The notes: generated by a model not told the origin, from the letters alone. A stretch of DNA of 64,000 bases from Dermanyssus gallinae (GCA_003439945.1 QVRM01002401.1:41405-105404); one strand, 5' to 3'. Counted from the first letter of the stretch, positions 20,701 to 33,582 are shown. A program made the numbers and translations.

Positions 20701-21239
20701 TAAATTCGTTGCTGACTAATCGGGTTTGTTGTTACTGTTGTAGCTGCAGCTGTTGGTGCTGCTTCAGAACGGTTTTGTCGACAGCAACAAAAAACAAAAC
20801 TAACAAAAAATAACCACGACCGCCGGGCGGGTTCGCGCATCGATGCACTCCGCCACTCTATGCCACTATGACCGTCAGTCACAACGACCATTCCCCCACA
20901 CGATGATGGTCCGCCATGACTTCACCGGCCAGACTCTGGGGAAACAATGAGCCGGCCGATTGGGCATGGGAATTGAGGACCTTTTCCCTCCAGCTCCTCC
21001 TCGCCCTTTTTCTCTTGCCCTTCTTCTCGTCTAACTGACTTACTACTACTTTTCCTCCTCTCCATTTGTATTCTTCTTCTTCTACTTCGGGTTTACCTTC
21101 TCCACAACGGGCCACGTCGTAGTCGTAGCTGGCACCTGCTGCTCGCGGGCAACCGTAACAGTGGGCTGATGGGCAAGTGAGCGGCCCTTGCCCATTTGGC
21201 GTGGATCGCCCGCCGTTGCCATCGTGCGCGCAAAGGCAG

Positions 21240-21470
21240 AGACCATCATCATCATCATCATCGATGTTGTTGTTGTTGTTGTCGTCGTCGTCGTTGCTGT
21301 TGTGATTGTTGTTGTCGTCGTCGTCGTCATCATTGTTGTCACTACCGCACCGAGCACCGGCATCGCCATTGCTGCTGTTATCGTTGTTGTCGGGGACATT
21401 GTCGATCATCATCATCATCACTACCACGACCACTTCCAGCACCATTGCCACTTACCATAGCCCTCAGCCG
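21240..21470. repeat. (ATC)/(GTT)/(GTC) triplet tract
   Basis: ATC repeats at 21243-21262 are followed by GTT and GTC repeats and then a second ATC block near 21408-21421. All are multiples of three and give polyHis/polyVal frames. Confidence 0.8.
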
Positions 21471-21924
21471 TCGTCGTCATTGCCGTCATAGTGATGATGA
21501 TGATGAAACTTGCTCCCGGCAACCGTTAGAGGGCGCCACTGGTGTCCCCTTTTTTCCATTCTTCCCTTTCTTTCTCTCTCTCTCTCTCTCTTCTCTTGCC
21601 CCCTCTCTCTTAAGCCTGTTGGTAAGCACCGGTACCGGCAGCGGCAGCGAGTCCTTGGTTGGTGGTATCTGCTATAAGCTGCTTTGCGCTCTGCAGTTGC
21701 TAGCAAGCGACGTCGGAATAAAAGAGATGGCAACAAAGACAACAACTACAACAGCAGCAACAACAACAACAGTACACTCTACAACAACAACAACAACAAC
21801 AATCTCAACAGTACACTCCACAACAACAACAGTAGCAGCAACAACCTCATCCTCAACACCAGCAGAGCAGTGGAGACGGGAAGGACATCGTGCTCGTCAC
21901 TGCCGGCAGCGCCGCCGTCGAGTG

Positions 21925-22088
21925 TGGAAGCAGAGAGAGAGCGAGAGAGAGAAATAGCGAGAATAGAGAGGGAAAGAAATAGAGAGGATATATATAAAAA
22001 GAGCGAGAGAGAGAGCGAGATAGGAAATAAAGAGAAGAGAGAGGGGCAAATGGGAGAGAGAGAGAGAGGGAAGGAGGGAAGGAGGGTG
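21925..22088. repeat. Purine-rich (GA)n tract
   Basis: An almost all-purine plus strand with GAGAGAGCGAGA, GAGGGAAAG and GGAGGGAAGG motifs. No coding support. Confidence 0.8.
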
Positions 22089-23419
22089 AGCTGAGCTAGT
22101 GGCGCCTACAGCTGTTGCCTTGTAGACTGGCAGCGACAGCAGCAGCAGCAGCAGCTACTCTGCTGTCTTGCGGCGCTGCTCATACCACTCACGACTCGTT
22201 TATTGCTACGAGATCTATAGCCGGCAGCAAAGCTGCTTGCTGCTGGCACAGCCACTGCTACTAACTCGTTGGCTACTGCTGCAACTATTACTACTACTAC
22301 TACTACTACTACTACTGTTGCTACTATTGCTGCTGCTGCTACTACTGTTGCTACTAACTCGTCGGCTGGTTGCTGGCCGACCGCCGTGGCAGGCTGTCTG
22401 GCTGCTGCTGCTGCTGCAGTATTAGTACTAGTAGTAATAGTAGTGGCAATAGTGAGTGTTGCCGTCGCGACTGGCTGTGTCGGTGCGCCAATCGACGTCG
22501 CCACTGCTACCGACCGACCGACCGACTGTCCGTGATAACAGCGTCGTGAAGTGATAAGAAGGAAGAGGAAAACGTCGTCTGCGCTCACGACGACGACGAC
22601 GACAATGATGATGATGGTGGTCGCCGCTGCGGCCGCTGCTGTCATACCACGAGGCGGGCCACCATAGGCTCGCGGGCACCAACCACTGCACCCCTCACCC
22701 CCCCGGCGCCCTTCTCCGCGCTCCGCGCCACTGCTGCATTCTCTGCTACAATCTCTATCACTGACACTACTTCTGCTATTACGACTGGTGCTACTTTGCT
22801 ACTACTTGTTCTGCTACTATATTTGCTGCTGCCACTAACCACCACCACCACCACTATTACCAACATTCGACCACCTTAACTGTGAGCCAGCCGGCAACAG
22901 CGCTGCTAGTTCATCGTCGTGCCGGCACTGTCTTGATTCTCGCCGCGGCTGTTGCTGTTGTTGTTGTTGTTGTTGTCGGTGTTGTTGGCGGTGTTGCCAT
23001 CACTAACACCCTTGTCACTATCGCTGCTGCTGCTGCTGCTGTTGTCGCTGTCGTTGTTGTTGTTGTTGTTGTCGTCGTCGTCGTCTATCTCGCTGCCGGT
23101 TGTGGCAAGGAGAGCACGGCCAGCAAGGGCAGCCAAACCAGCGTGAGCGCCGCCGCCGCCGCCGCTGTTGCTGTAGTTGTTGTTGCCAGTAGCCGCGCGC
23201 GACTCGACGCGGAGGAGACGAACGCAACGACGACGACGACGACGACGAAAAAGAAGGTAAACGTAGATAGAGCACCAGCAGCCGCCGCAGCCGCAGCTGG
23301 TGGTGGTGGTGTCGCTGCGACGTTGCGCCGGCGCCGGGCCTGCGCTGGCTCCTGCTACTGCTGCTGCTGCTGTTGCTGCCTGCCGCCGGTGGCCGTAATG
23401 GCAACAACGCTGTTGTTGT

Positions 23420-23451
<32 letters not shown>

Positions 23452-23909
23452 CCGCTGACGCCGCCGAGGACGCCGACGACGCCACCACCAGAAACAGCCT
23501 CGATCTCGAGGCGGATGCAACAGCAGCGACAGCACCGCCGCCACCGCGCGCGAACGCACTCTTCTCATCATCGAAGTATCGTCTCGCTTCGACAGCATCG
23601 CTACTAACAGCGGTAACCGCAGCAACAACAGTGGGCAATCGTCGGAGCAGCAGCTACAGCAACAATAGTGGGCAATCGTCAGAGCAGCTACAGCAACAAT
23701 AGTGGGCAATCGAGCTGCAACACCAGTTACTTACTACTCACTTACTGCTCCTCAACGCTCAGGATACTAATATCAGTACTACTCTTGTGTCTTACCACCA
23801 GCGTCGTCGTCATCAACAACATCAATAACAACGTTAACATCGTCTTCGTTGTCGTCATTGTCGTCATCACCGTCGTGCTTTTATGATCATTGATGTACGC
23901 GCAGCTGTA

Positions 23910-23940
<31 letters not shown>

Positions 23941-24389
23941 CCGCTATTGTTGTGCTTGTTGTTATTAGGCTGTTGTTGAGGTTGTGGCTCTAGGCAGTTT
24001 GTTGTTTCCTCTTTCTGCCGTCGCCTAACACGGCTGATCGCCTGATGATTACGAGCGCGATCGTACGCTGTGGTGCAGGAAAGGGCAGTAGTTGAACCGT
24101 CGTCACTCGGATCGATCAGCTTGAGCTCGACCTACAGCTACAGTAATCTGCGCTAAATCTGCAGCAGCAGCAGCACCAGCTGTGTACGTTGTTGTTGTTG
24201 TCGTTGGTGGAACACGACGTCATCGCCATACACAAATATACGCTCATATCTTCGATACAGTGACACACAAATACGCACGCACGCTGGCGCGTGTTTAGAT
24301 AAAGAGCTTTGGATTGAAATGGATTGATTGGGTACATACTGATTGATTGATTGATTGATTGGTTTGTCCATCGACCTGTCCATCACACT

Positions 24390-24520
24390 TAGACTTCGAC
24401 CACCTCGACCTTAGACTTCGATTATATCGATCGTAGACCTCGATCATCTCGACCTTAGACCTCGATCATCTCGACCTTAGACCTCGATCATCTCGACCCT
24501 AGACCTCGATCATCTCAATC
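24390..24520. repeat. 22-bp minisatellite
   Basis: About five to six head-to-tail copies of a 22-bp unit built from CCTCGATCATC and TCGACCTTAGA. The middle copies are nearly identical and the edges diverged. Confidence 0.9.
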
Positions 24521-26813
24521 TTCAGTAGATCATCGATGTACATGATGAGCGTGTCGTGCGTCTTGTGAGTGTATCTATCGATTCATCCTTCCGTCCACAA
24601 CCACACAACTGGTCTCAACTCTTTCATCGAGAGTGATCAAGTGTAGTCATCGTAGAGTAAGCGTCGAGATCGAAATCGAAAGAGAGAGAGAGAGAATGTG
24701 TTCGTGTGAGTCCGCATGTATCCGCGCAGCAACCGGCGTGTGAACACATGTGTTGTGAGTGTTTGTTAATTTATTTGTTTGTTTGTGTATGTAACGTTTG
24801 TATGCGCATACATGCATATGCGCCTAATACTCGTATGCATGTTGTTGTCGTCGTCGTCCGTACTAGAAGCAGGCAGGGCATATATGTCGATCTCTGTGTC
24901 TGTGCGCGCGCGCGTCAATATAGATCGTGGATCGTAGATAGTGATTCGCTCATGTGCGGTATTGGTCTGTCGGGAGGTTTGAGGGAGTGCGGCAATACAA
25001 CCAGCCGGTGCAAAACGAAGTAACAACTGCCCTCACCGGCACAATACCGCAGCTCCCAGCTGCAGCAGCAGCAGCGGCAGGCAGAAGCAGCTGCAAACCG
25101 TCCAGCCGCCGGCGAAGTTGACGGCGAAGTCCAAGATCATTGCCGCCACCCCACCTCACCCCACCCCACAACAATGATCACACCTGAAGCCGCCTGCGCG
25201 AAGTAGTCGTGTCGAGACGAAGAGCGCTTCGTAGCATAGCATAGCTTAACGTGACGTGACGTGATCCGACCTGTTGCTGTGATAACGTAACCGGTTATCT
25301 GCTGACGACGTGAACTGAAGGATACCCCTCTCACACGGATTATCTAACTCGAATCATACCTGTGCGTGTGGTTGTGTATGTGCGTATGTGTGGAGGTTCT
25401 TTGTGTGTAGTGTGTGTGTGAGTGTTGTCCATATACGTCAATGTGCGTCGGCCACCCGGTGACGTTGTGCGTTGCGTTGTTCCGATACTGCTACACTACA
25501 CTACAACTTCGAGGACCACAGCCTCGGGTTAACCTCAGGAACCCCGAATCAGAATCAATCAGTGGTTGGTAGGAAAGAGTTTAGGCCAATTGTAGTAGGG
25601 TTGTTCGTAGTGCGGTGTTGTTCCGTGCTCTTTCCGATGACGATTCCTCCGCCCCCGCCTTTAGTTAGCCAATGCGCGTGGCTAATGGACGTCAGCGGGC
25701 TTCCACAGCGGCGGGCTAGAAAAGACCCGCAGCTTGTGGGCCAGCAACATCGGTAAGGCGCCGCGGCCAACGTGGGCCAACGGAAGAAAGAACGTACAGC
25801 AAATAGAAAAAGGAATAACCTATTAGGAGAAAGTGGAGGAAAAAGACAAAAAGAAGAGAAGAAAGTTGAACAAACAACAGCATCACTCCCAAAGCATCGT
25901 CTCGCCCTCAAGACTTCATCACGAAGATTGTGGGTGTCGTCGGTGTTGTCGACGAACAGAGACGACAAGACCGAAGTCGAGGTCACGACGTGGTGGACAT
26001 CATCATCTATGGAGAGAGGCTATGTGGTGCTATGTTGGTGGATATCATCTGTGGAGACAGACTACGTGGTGGTACTAGTAGATATCACCTATGGATGCAG
26101 ACAACGTGGTGATTGAGCGCCCATGGAGGAAGACAGCTTGTTGTTGTCGTCGTCATCTCTATCATCATCACAGTCGACGAGTGGCCTCGACAATTGCTGC
26201 ACACGCGTGTATGTGATGGATATGTGACAGCGATAGGCTAAAACAGCTGTAGCAGCAGCAGCAACATCAGCATCAGCAGTGCTAAAGGTAGACCGGCCAG
26301 GTCGATTGACCAGTGATTTCGAAATCAACATCCGAGCGGGTCGGTCTGCTACTTGCCGGGCTAATCTGGATCCGGGCGGGCGCAGTGTGTCTCGAAGAAG
26401 CTAAAGACGAAGCGAAGAGGGCTAAAACGACGGAAAGCAGAACAAGAAGAGCAAAACCAACAGGAACAACGAGAGGGGGGGAGAGAGAGAGAGCTTTCCC
26501 AACAGGAACAACATCTGTCCCGTTGTCTCGTTACGGGCCACACGATTCACAGCTGACGACACCGGCGCGGTTCGGCGTTGGGTTGTTGCTGTTAGACGTT
26601 TTCCTACTACTACTACTACTACTACTACGGGAATTACTACGAGTTCTAACCGCTCCACTCAGTACACGTGCAGGCGACACTGAGTTGGCCCTCATGCCCT
26701 CATGCAATGAGAACGACACGGAAGAGCGCGGCGATATCAAGGAAGAGCGGCAGTAGCAGCAGCATCGCTAAGATCACCTGTGTCTCTTTATAGACAGAAA
26801 ATATATCTCGCGC

Positions 26814-26845
26814 GCGCGCGAGAGAGAGAGAGAGAAAGATAAAGG

Positions 26846-26881
<36 letters not shown>
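26814..26881. repeat. (CG)n/(GA)n compound microsatellite
   Basis: CGCGCGCGCG followed by GA runs of about 16 and 32 bp, separated by AAAGATAAAGGTAAC. Confidence 0.9.
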
Positions 26882-26882
<1 letters not shown>

Positions 26883-28047
26883 TGTGCCGGGAAGACGGAG
26901 GGAAGGGGATAGCGGTGGCAGCACCATCGGCAGAGGAGCTACAACCACTTGTTTTTGTTGTGGTTGTTGTTGATCGGTGCACGCGGTTCTGTAGGCGGCA
27001 GCAGCAGTAGGAGGACGAGTGTCTGTCTACTCGAGCGCGCGCTCGCTCGAGCGCGCCTACCCGAGCAGGTCAGCCCGTCTACCCGAGTAGGCCAGCCGGT
27101 CTACCCGACCAAACCAGCTCACCTACCCATCAGCGAGCCGCTTGACGCTGGGACACTGGTCCAGTCCTGGGTCGTGGTGGTGGTGGTGGTGGTGGTAGTC
27201 TATGGTCGACAACCAAGCCACCCACCCAGCCAGTGCAGTACTTGCTCGTTGTTCGTGAAAAGCAACGTATCGTAGTCGTGGTTGTCGTGTTTGTTGTGGT
27301 CGTCATCATCATCATCATCGCCATCGCCATTATCGTTATTGTCAACGACGACGACAACGGCGAAGACCCCAGCGTCGACGAGAACCACGCCACGGCCTAT
27401 GCAGGTTGACGCGGCCCGGATGCAGCTGAAGCGATGAGGCCCGCTTGTACGAAGAGCCTTCGCTGCCTCTCCCTTTCGTATACCGAGAACGTCAACAAGA
27501 GCATCACCGGCAACGACGACAGAAGCACCAACATTGACGACTTCATTTAGCAGCACCACGTTCTGGAGTCTGCAACTACCATCATCCATCCATACAGGGA
27601 GTTTGAAATCAGCTGTTGGAAACGGTGCCGTCCTTCCACAGAGAGTTACGCTAGCAGTAGTGTCCTGACCTGTTTGTTCTATTGCTGACCGACGCCCCCG
27701 GCGTGTTCGTGTTCTCATCACACGCGTCACCAACCGCGATCGTCGCCGATGCCGGCTCGTCAGAAAATAGCGGATGTCATGCGACCGATGACTGAAGGAT
27801 ACCGAGAACGAATGAGAAGACGATCTGTGATAGATAACACGGTGATCATACGGCGAGTCGGCCCAACCAGCAAGCCAAATCGTAGCTAGGCTAGGCCAAA
27901 GCGAGCCAACGTAGGAACAACACAACGAACTGCCCGCCATTAGTCATCATCATCGTCGTCGTCTTCGTCGTCTCTTCCTTCTCTGCATTTCGCCTATGCG
28001 TCGTCGTTGCTAGACGTTGTGAAAACAGGGCCAAGCAGTCAGCGACG

Positions 28048-28536
28048 ATGGATCAGCTGGCGGAACTGGGACTTGACACGGGGCTCGGCGCGTTCGAGCC
28101 CCAGCAGAGGGCGCGTTCGAACACGTGGCCTCTGCCCCGGCCCGACGACTTTGTCGACAAAAGTGAGATGGACCTGGACAAGAGCTGCATGGGCGTCGGT
28201 GATGGCAGCGGCTGCGTCGTCGTCGGCGGAATCGGCATCGGGCTCGGAGGGGGCGGCAGCGGGCTAGGCGATATGATCGACGCGGTCGCCCTAGGCGGCG
28301 GCGGAGGCGGCACCCCTCCAGGCATGGCCGGCGGGCCTGCGGCAGGCGGAGGGCCGAAGAAGAACTCGTCCCGCCGGAACGCCTGGGGCAACATGAGCTA
28401 CGCCGACCTCATCACTCAGGCCATCACGTCGGCGCCGGATAAGCGACTCACTCTGTCGCAGATCTACGACTGGATGGTGCAGCATGTGCCCTACTTCAAA
28501 GACAAGGGCGATTCGAACAGCTCCGCCGGATGGAAG
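28048..28536 (+). CDS. foxo: FOXO transcription factor, first coding exon (163 residues)
   Basis: FOXO is the forkhead transcription factor that acts in the nucleus on stress, growth and lifespan genes when insulin signalling is low. Residues 16-32 hold FEPQQ followed by [12 protein letters not shown]. That is the N-terminal Akt site R-x-R-x-x-T (Thr26) and 14-3-3 binding site, whose phosphorylation drives nuclear export. A Gly-rich linker follows, then from residue 107 the first half of the forkhead domain: [53 protein letters not shown]. The KGDSN insertion is specific to the FOXO class. The exon ends WK/GTACGT at 28536, phase 0, exactly where vertebrate FOXO genes are interrupted before NSIRHNLSLH. 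The recognition helix, the second Akt site and the transactivation domain must therefore be in later exons. ATG at 28048 opens a conserved-looking start ([10 protein letters not shown]). Confidence 0.97.
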
Positions 28537-28577
28537 GTACGTACCGCGCACACACAGAGTGCTGTTTTTGGTCGTGG

Positions 28578-28785
28578 AACATGACGGCGTGGCGGGTGCA
28601 TTCATGTGCGCCTTTCAACCGGAGGCCAGCCACACATAGATGCGCGGGTTCGAGCTTCTTCGCCATTGCACATTTGTATTTACTCGGGGCTCGTCTTGCA
28701 AAGCGATGCAAAAGCATCACTTTGGACATTAACGGTCCGTGGACATTAACTGTTGACTCGGGTCTAAGCCCGGAATTGTATATAT
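28578..28785 (+). mobile_element. tRNA-derived SINE (family B), diverged copy in the FOXO intron
   Basis: Relative to the copies at 5.9 and 45.8 kb, this one keeps GACGGCGTGGCGGGTGCATT (head), GCGCGGGTTCGAGC (box B), CCATTGCACATTTGTATTTA, CCGTGGACATTAACTGTTGA and GTCTAAGCCCGGAA (3' end). A local duplication of the GGACATTAACGGTCC part and many substitutions show it is old. It starts only about 40 bp after the FOXO exon 1 donor. Confidence 0.75.
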
Positions 28786-29519
28786 TGTATGTTATTGCTG
28801 TTTGTACATTGCAAGCTAGTTTTTTTGGCGGCGCGCGCGAATCTGTCTTACGACCAGCGCCAGTTGTAGTAGAACTTGTTGCAATTTGTAGGCAAATGTA
28901 GCGATCGGCGTAAATGTCGCCACAATGACCGCTTCTCACAAGCCATTCAATGTCCTCTTAAAACTCTCGTTCGCGTTGTGTCCCGCCACAACTTCATCTT
29001 ATGATGACGTTAATAGTGATGATGATGATGATTATCATCATCATCATCATTCATGTGGATGACAATCTGTGTGCTGGGGATTCAATCGACGTGAACGGTG
29101 GTCAACGACGCTTACGTTGTCCGGACGCTGTTTGTCCACTATTCGAGGAGAGGCAATGTGGCCCGTATGTCTCCGGTGTCTCGTCGTCATCATCGCTCAT
29201 CATGATGGCGTGCTATGATGACTTGTTAGTGAGCCTTAAGTCTGTAGTGGTCGTTTCAGAGTTTAGAGACGCTAGACTGTAGTAGTAGTAGTAGCAGTAG
29301 TAGTAGTAGGTCAGCGTAACGTTGAATAACAGAGCGACCAACCGACCGACCACAGAGGTTTTTGCTGCAGCTTTTGGTGGCGCTGCTGACCTGCTCTCAG
29401 CAGCAATCATCAAGTCATTTATGTTCAGACGACCACCATAAGCGTAATCACGTCTACTGCTAGGGATTTCTACCGCTACTCATTAGACTAGCTCGATTTC
29501 ACTACGCTATGCGACTGAC

Positions 29520-29782
29520 TATGCTATTGCTGCAGCAGCAGCAGCTGCTGTTGCTGCTGCCGCTGGCAGGAGGGAATTTGCTAAGCAAGAATGATTTTGC
29601 CGGGCTGAAAGAACGCCACTCGTTGCAGTGGTGGACGCAGACGTACGCTTGCCACTACAGCAACAATTACAACAACAGCAACAATAACGGAAACAACAAC
29701 GACAACAACAGCAGCAGCAACAACAACAACAACAGCAACAACAGCACCAACAACAACAGCAACAACAGCAACAACAACTAGA
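29520..29782. repeat. CAG/CAA triplet tracts
   Basis: A CAG/CTG stretch at 29530-29565 and a CAA/CAG tract at 29656-29778. The latter gives a polyAsn plus frame and a polyVal/Ala minus frame. Confidence 0.85.
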
Positions 29783-30103
29783 GCTGCAGCCAACCTCGTT
29801 CGAGTTGGCTGGTTGCGACGACGCATAGTTCCGCGATCATCCCGGATGATCTTTTGTGTGGTCGCTCGATGGATGGATGGATGAATGGATGATTTAATGG
29901 ATAAATAAGACTATAGATGCGACCGTCGCGCTGCCGCCACCGCAGCCGCTAGCGCCGTCATTGCCGAGACAACGGCGATGGCTCTCGCCAGCGTGCCGAC
30001 GACAAAATCGCTCCTCCACGGCGCTCGTGATTGGCCGCCACCACCACCACGAGGATGGTGGCTGGCCACAATGGCAAATGTCCAGTCTTACACACACACA
30101 TAA

Positions 30104-30155
30104 TATATATATATATGCATATATATATATATATATATATATATGCATATATATA

Positions 30156-30235
<80 letters not shown>

Positions 30236-30236
30236 G
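30104..30236. repeat. (TA)n array with regularly spaced TGCATA variants
   Basis: A TA array of about 130 bp interrupted by TGCATA at 30117, 30144, 30156 and 30200 (approximately), and by GTATATATAG at the end. Confidence 0.9.
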
Positions 30237-30669
30237 CTCGACGACGTGAGTTTAATCTGTGAGCGAGTGCGCCGCCGGGATGGGAGGAGAGATGGATAGG
30301 TAGATTGATATACATAGAGCCACAGACATAGCGAGAAACAGAGGAGTGAGACACTACAGACGGAGAAGACGGAAAGATAAAGAGAGAGAGAGAGAGAGAG
30401 AGAGACTGCGACGGATTGACGACGGAGCGTGAGTTTGTGAGAAGAGTGCGCGTGTGCGTTTTAGTGTCTGTTTGCTGTTGCCGTGTACGACAGAGACAGG
30501 CCAGTGTAGGAGGAGGAGGAGGAGCCGCCGTCAATCTAGGTAGGTGGCGCGAAACATCATGGTTGACGTCGTTGGTTGTCAATGAACACACGCCACAGTG
30601 GCGCGCCAACGTAGTCGTAGTAATAGAAGATGTCGTCGTCGTCGTAGGCGTAGTGATAGTAATAGTGAC

Positions 30670-30930
30670 AGTAGCAGCAGCTGTTGTTGTTGTTGTTGTT
30701 GCTGTTGCTGCAGTTGTTGCAGCTGTTGTTGTTGCAGCTGTTGATGCTGTTGTTTTTGTTGTTGTTGCAGCTGTTGATGCTGCTGTTGTTATTGTTGTTA
30801 CAGCTGTTGGTGCTGCTGTTGTTGTTGCTGCAATTGTTGCTGTTGGAACGATAATCATTGTAATAGCAGCTGTAGTGGTAGTAGTGGTAGCAGTAGTAGT
30901 AGTAGTAGTAGAAGTAGAGATATAATATAA
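30670..30930. repeat. GTT/GCT and GTA triplet tract
   Basis: GTT/GCT repeats with recurring TTGCAGCTGTTGATGCTGTT sub-blocks (30.71-30.83 kb), followed by GTA repeats to 30917. Several long frames across it are artefacts. Confidence 0.85.
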
Positions 30931-31389
30931 ATAAAATAAAGTAGAGATAAAATATGCCAGCAGCCAACGTTCGACATCGCTCGATGACGACGTGTCCGAA
31001 AGAGAACAGGGGGTCGTGTGTTGGTAGGTGTTGTTGTTGCTGCTGCTGCTGCTGGATCGCTCTTGGCCGTTTCCGTGCTTTTTTCCTTGCTGCCTACTGC
31101 TGCTGGTGGTGGCAAGGCCTTGTTGTTCACGGGCGCGGCGTGCAGCCACCTGCTGTCTCTTCGACTCTCGCAATCGAGTCGAGATGAGCTGGATATGGAG
31201 AAGGACGGGGAACGAACGGAGAACGCGGCCCGCCAGGGTCAAACGCCAACCGCCCGGCCTATCTATCTATCTATCTATCAGGCGGCATGGTCGGTCATCA
31301 AAAACCACCACCATCATTTTCCTAACGAAAATATCGTGACGACAATTGTTTTAAGGAGTATGTTGTTTTTTTTTATTTATTTATTCTAG

Positions 31390-33546
31390 ACTATTCTACG
31401 TCGTCCGTACCCCGTGACGGGCTGAGGAATTGGCGTGAATTGGCATGCACCATCATTCATTCTTCGTTAATGATCGCGCACCGAGCGTCGGACATCTTTG
31501 AGACAAATCTAGAGTTTCGCCCCCCGGCAGTCTTTGTGGAAGGCATCAGCAGCAGCGGCAGCAGCATGGCCGCCGTTAACTCTCAGCGGTATGGTTCTAT
31601 CATCTGACACCTATCGAGTAGGCTCGCTTAAAGATTCAAATTCAACAACAACAACCTAGTCAAATTCAACAACAACAACAACAACCTGTCTAGGAAACAT
31701 GTCCAGCCCAGCCGCTGTAATAATCGTTCCCGTTTTCTCTCATTGGCACGTTTAGCCTAGCGTTAAGTAACCGTCGCTTAATTAAGATGCTTCGAAAAAG
31801 CTGCACTTGTCTTCACCACCAGCCCGCGGCGCGATGGGCGATCTGTATACTGAACCGGCGACGCCTTGGTACCTTGGGAGGTGGATGGGGTAACAACAAT
31901 GACTAGCGTGGTAGTGGACGTCTGCACCCCCGGTCTCTATACCAGGTCACCGTCATGTGATAACGCCTTGTGAAGGCCGCCAGCAGATGGAATTCACCCT
32001 AAATGTCACCGCCGCCGCTGCTGCTGCTGCTACCGTTTCACAACGTGTTTATTATCCATAGGGTAGATGATTTCTACTGTAGATAGTTGGACTTCCAGAC
32101 ATTCTTTGATGTATTAATTAGTCAGACGGACAAACGGACGGACGGACAAAACGTGAGAAGGAGATAGATAGGGAGGAGCGGAAAGGGCAAAGATCGATGT
32201 TACATAAATAAATCAGGTGTGTATGTCTGGTGTATGATGGCGGCGCGGGCTAGGAACGGTCGATGCAGTACGTACGCATCACAGCAACGCTCACTCGATT
32301 CGATCCGATCCGATCTCCGCCGATCTCTGCATTCTGCTCGATTCGAATGAATGTTGTCAACACGCGGTTGTGGCGTAGCACAGCTAAGTGAGCCAGCAGG
32401 AAGCAGCCCTCGAGACGTCGATTGAACTCGCCGCGAGGCGTTTATATATATATATATATTCATATTCATATATAAATATATATATATATATATATATGCG
32501 TGAAGGGACTCGAAAACAAATGTTACCAATATTTCTATGATAGAATGAAATATGAATAGATTAATAATGACATGAACTATCTTGTACATACTCTATTTGA
32601 GTGAAATAAATATGATTGATTATGACAGAATACAGATAAGACCTTTCTTCCTCTCCTTCTTCTAAATGTAGAACCTTTATTTAGATTTCGTCTTGGTCGA
32701 TGCATTTCCGTGCATCCATGTGCACTCTGCCTTTGAGTTCAAATATTGTTCAAACTTTCGGAACGAGGAAGAGATCCGGTGCTAAATCGGCTAGATAAGC
32801 GTGTGTTTGTTCACCAACATGGAGAACTCGCGCGTTTTCGTGTTGAAGGGAGGCCGGACTACGAGGCATTTTCGCTTAGACATTCTGCAATATACCAATC
32901 GCTCGTCACCCGACCATCACCTTCTTCCAGTGTCGACCATACACGCCTCAACTTCACTACGAAAGGCGAAGATGGCGACTATCGCCTTTTTAGCCGACCA
33001 CAACTATGATTATTATTATTATTATTATTATTAGTTGCACTTCTATTTACTTATATGCAAGATGCAACAATTGTCACCTTATGAACGTGTACACCGGATA
33101 AATCAAGTGAAAACGTCACATATATTGTTATAATTATTATTATTGATTGCGACTAGCTACGGATACAAACTAGCACTGCTTTTACCTTTGTTTTTCTTAT
33201 TAGGAATCTGCTCATGCCGTTTAGATTGGGACTTCTTTAGGTTGTCTTACTTCGCCTTGTACGTTTTACTACCTGCCGTTGCCTACCACTGTTTGTACAA
33301 CAACTGGTACAAAAATAGTGGTGGTACCACACTGGTAGCAATATCGTCACCGTGCTTAGTGATTACCATCAATATAATATCACTGTCGTTGTCCAAAAGA
33401 TCATATACATATATATATATATATATATTCCTACTTTTTGCTCTTTGTATTGTGGGTACCGAATTTTGCATATATATACCAACTGACGGTGGCATGCCTA
33501 TAGATGATGGTTAGCGGTGGATACCGAAATAAAAGAGAGCGCATTT

Positions 33547-33582
<36 letters not shown>

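Larger units (their letters stand above)
20701..28047. other. FOXO 5' flank, trinucleotide-rich zone, part 2
   Basis: No protein domain is visible. Triplet tracts at 21.24-21.47, 21.72-21.85, 22.14-22.44, 22.94-23.10, 23.2-23.5 and 23.92-23.96 kb, and GA-rich runs at 21.92-22.09 and 26.82-26.88 kb, dominate. The long frames here (for example 21.2-21.96, 22.9-23.7, 27.2-27.94 kb) are repeat products and overlap each other on both strands. The last kilobases before 28048 probably include the FOXO 5' UTR and promoter, but I could not place a start site. Confidence 0.55.

Noticed and set aside
22906..23709. 267-residue minus-strand and 241-residue plus-strand ORFs
   Set aside because: They overlap on opposite strands and consist of triplet-repeat translations (Asn, Val, Ser, Arg runs).
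24390..24520. CRISPR-like array
   Set aside because: Units are directly adjacent with no unique spacers and the DNA is eukaryotic; it is a minisatellite.
27200..27940. 246-residue minus-strand ORF starting [10 protein letters not shown] upstream of FOXO
   Set aside because: It has a fair start context but no family motif. It runs into a GAT/CAT repeat (polyAsp) and lies in the likely FOXO 5' UTR or promoter region, so it is probably a chance frame.
30088..31242. 384-residue minus-strand ORF
   Set aside because: Composed of Thr-rich triplet-repeat product, a Ser/Leu run from (GA)n and a YIYIYI tail from (TA)n. No unique coding content.
33143..33514. 123-residue hydrophobic plus-strand ORF resembling a membrane protein
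   Set aside because: No ATG, includes a TA microsatellite, and hydrophobicity follows from T-rich composition. No receptor or transporter motif could be identified.
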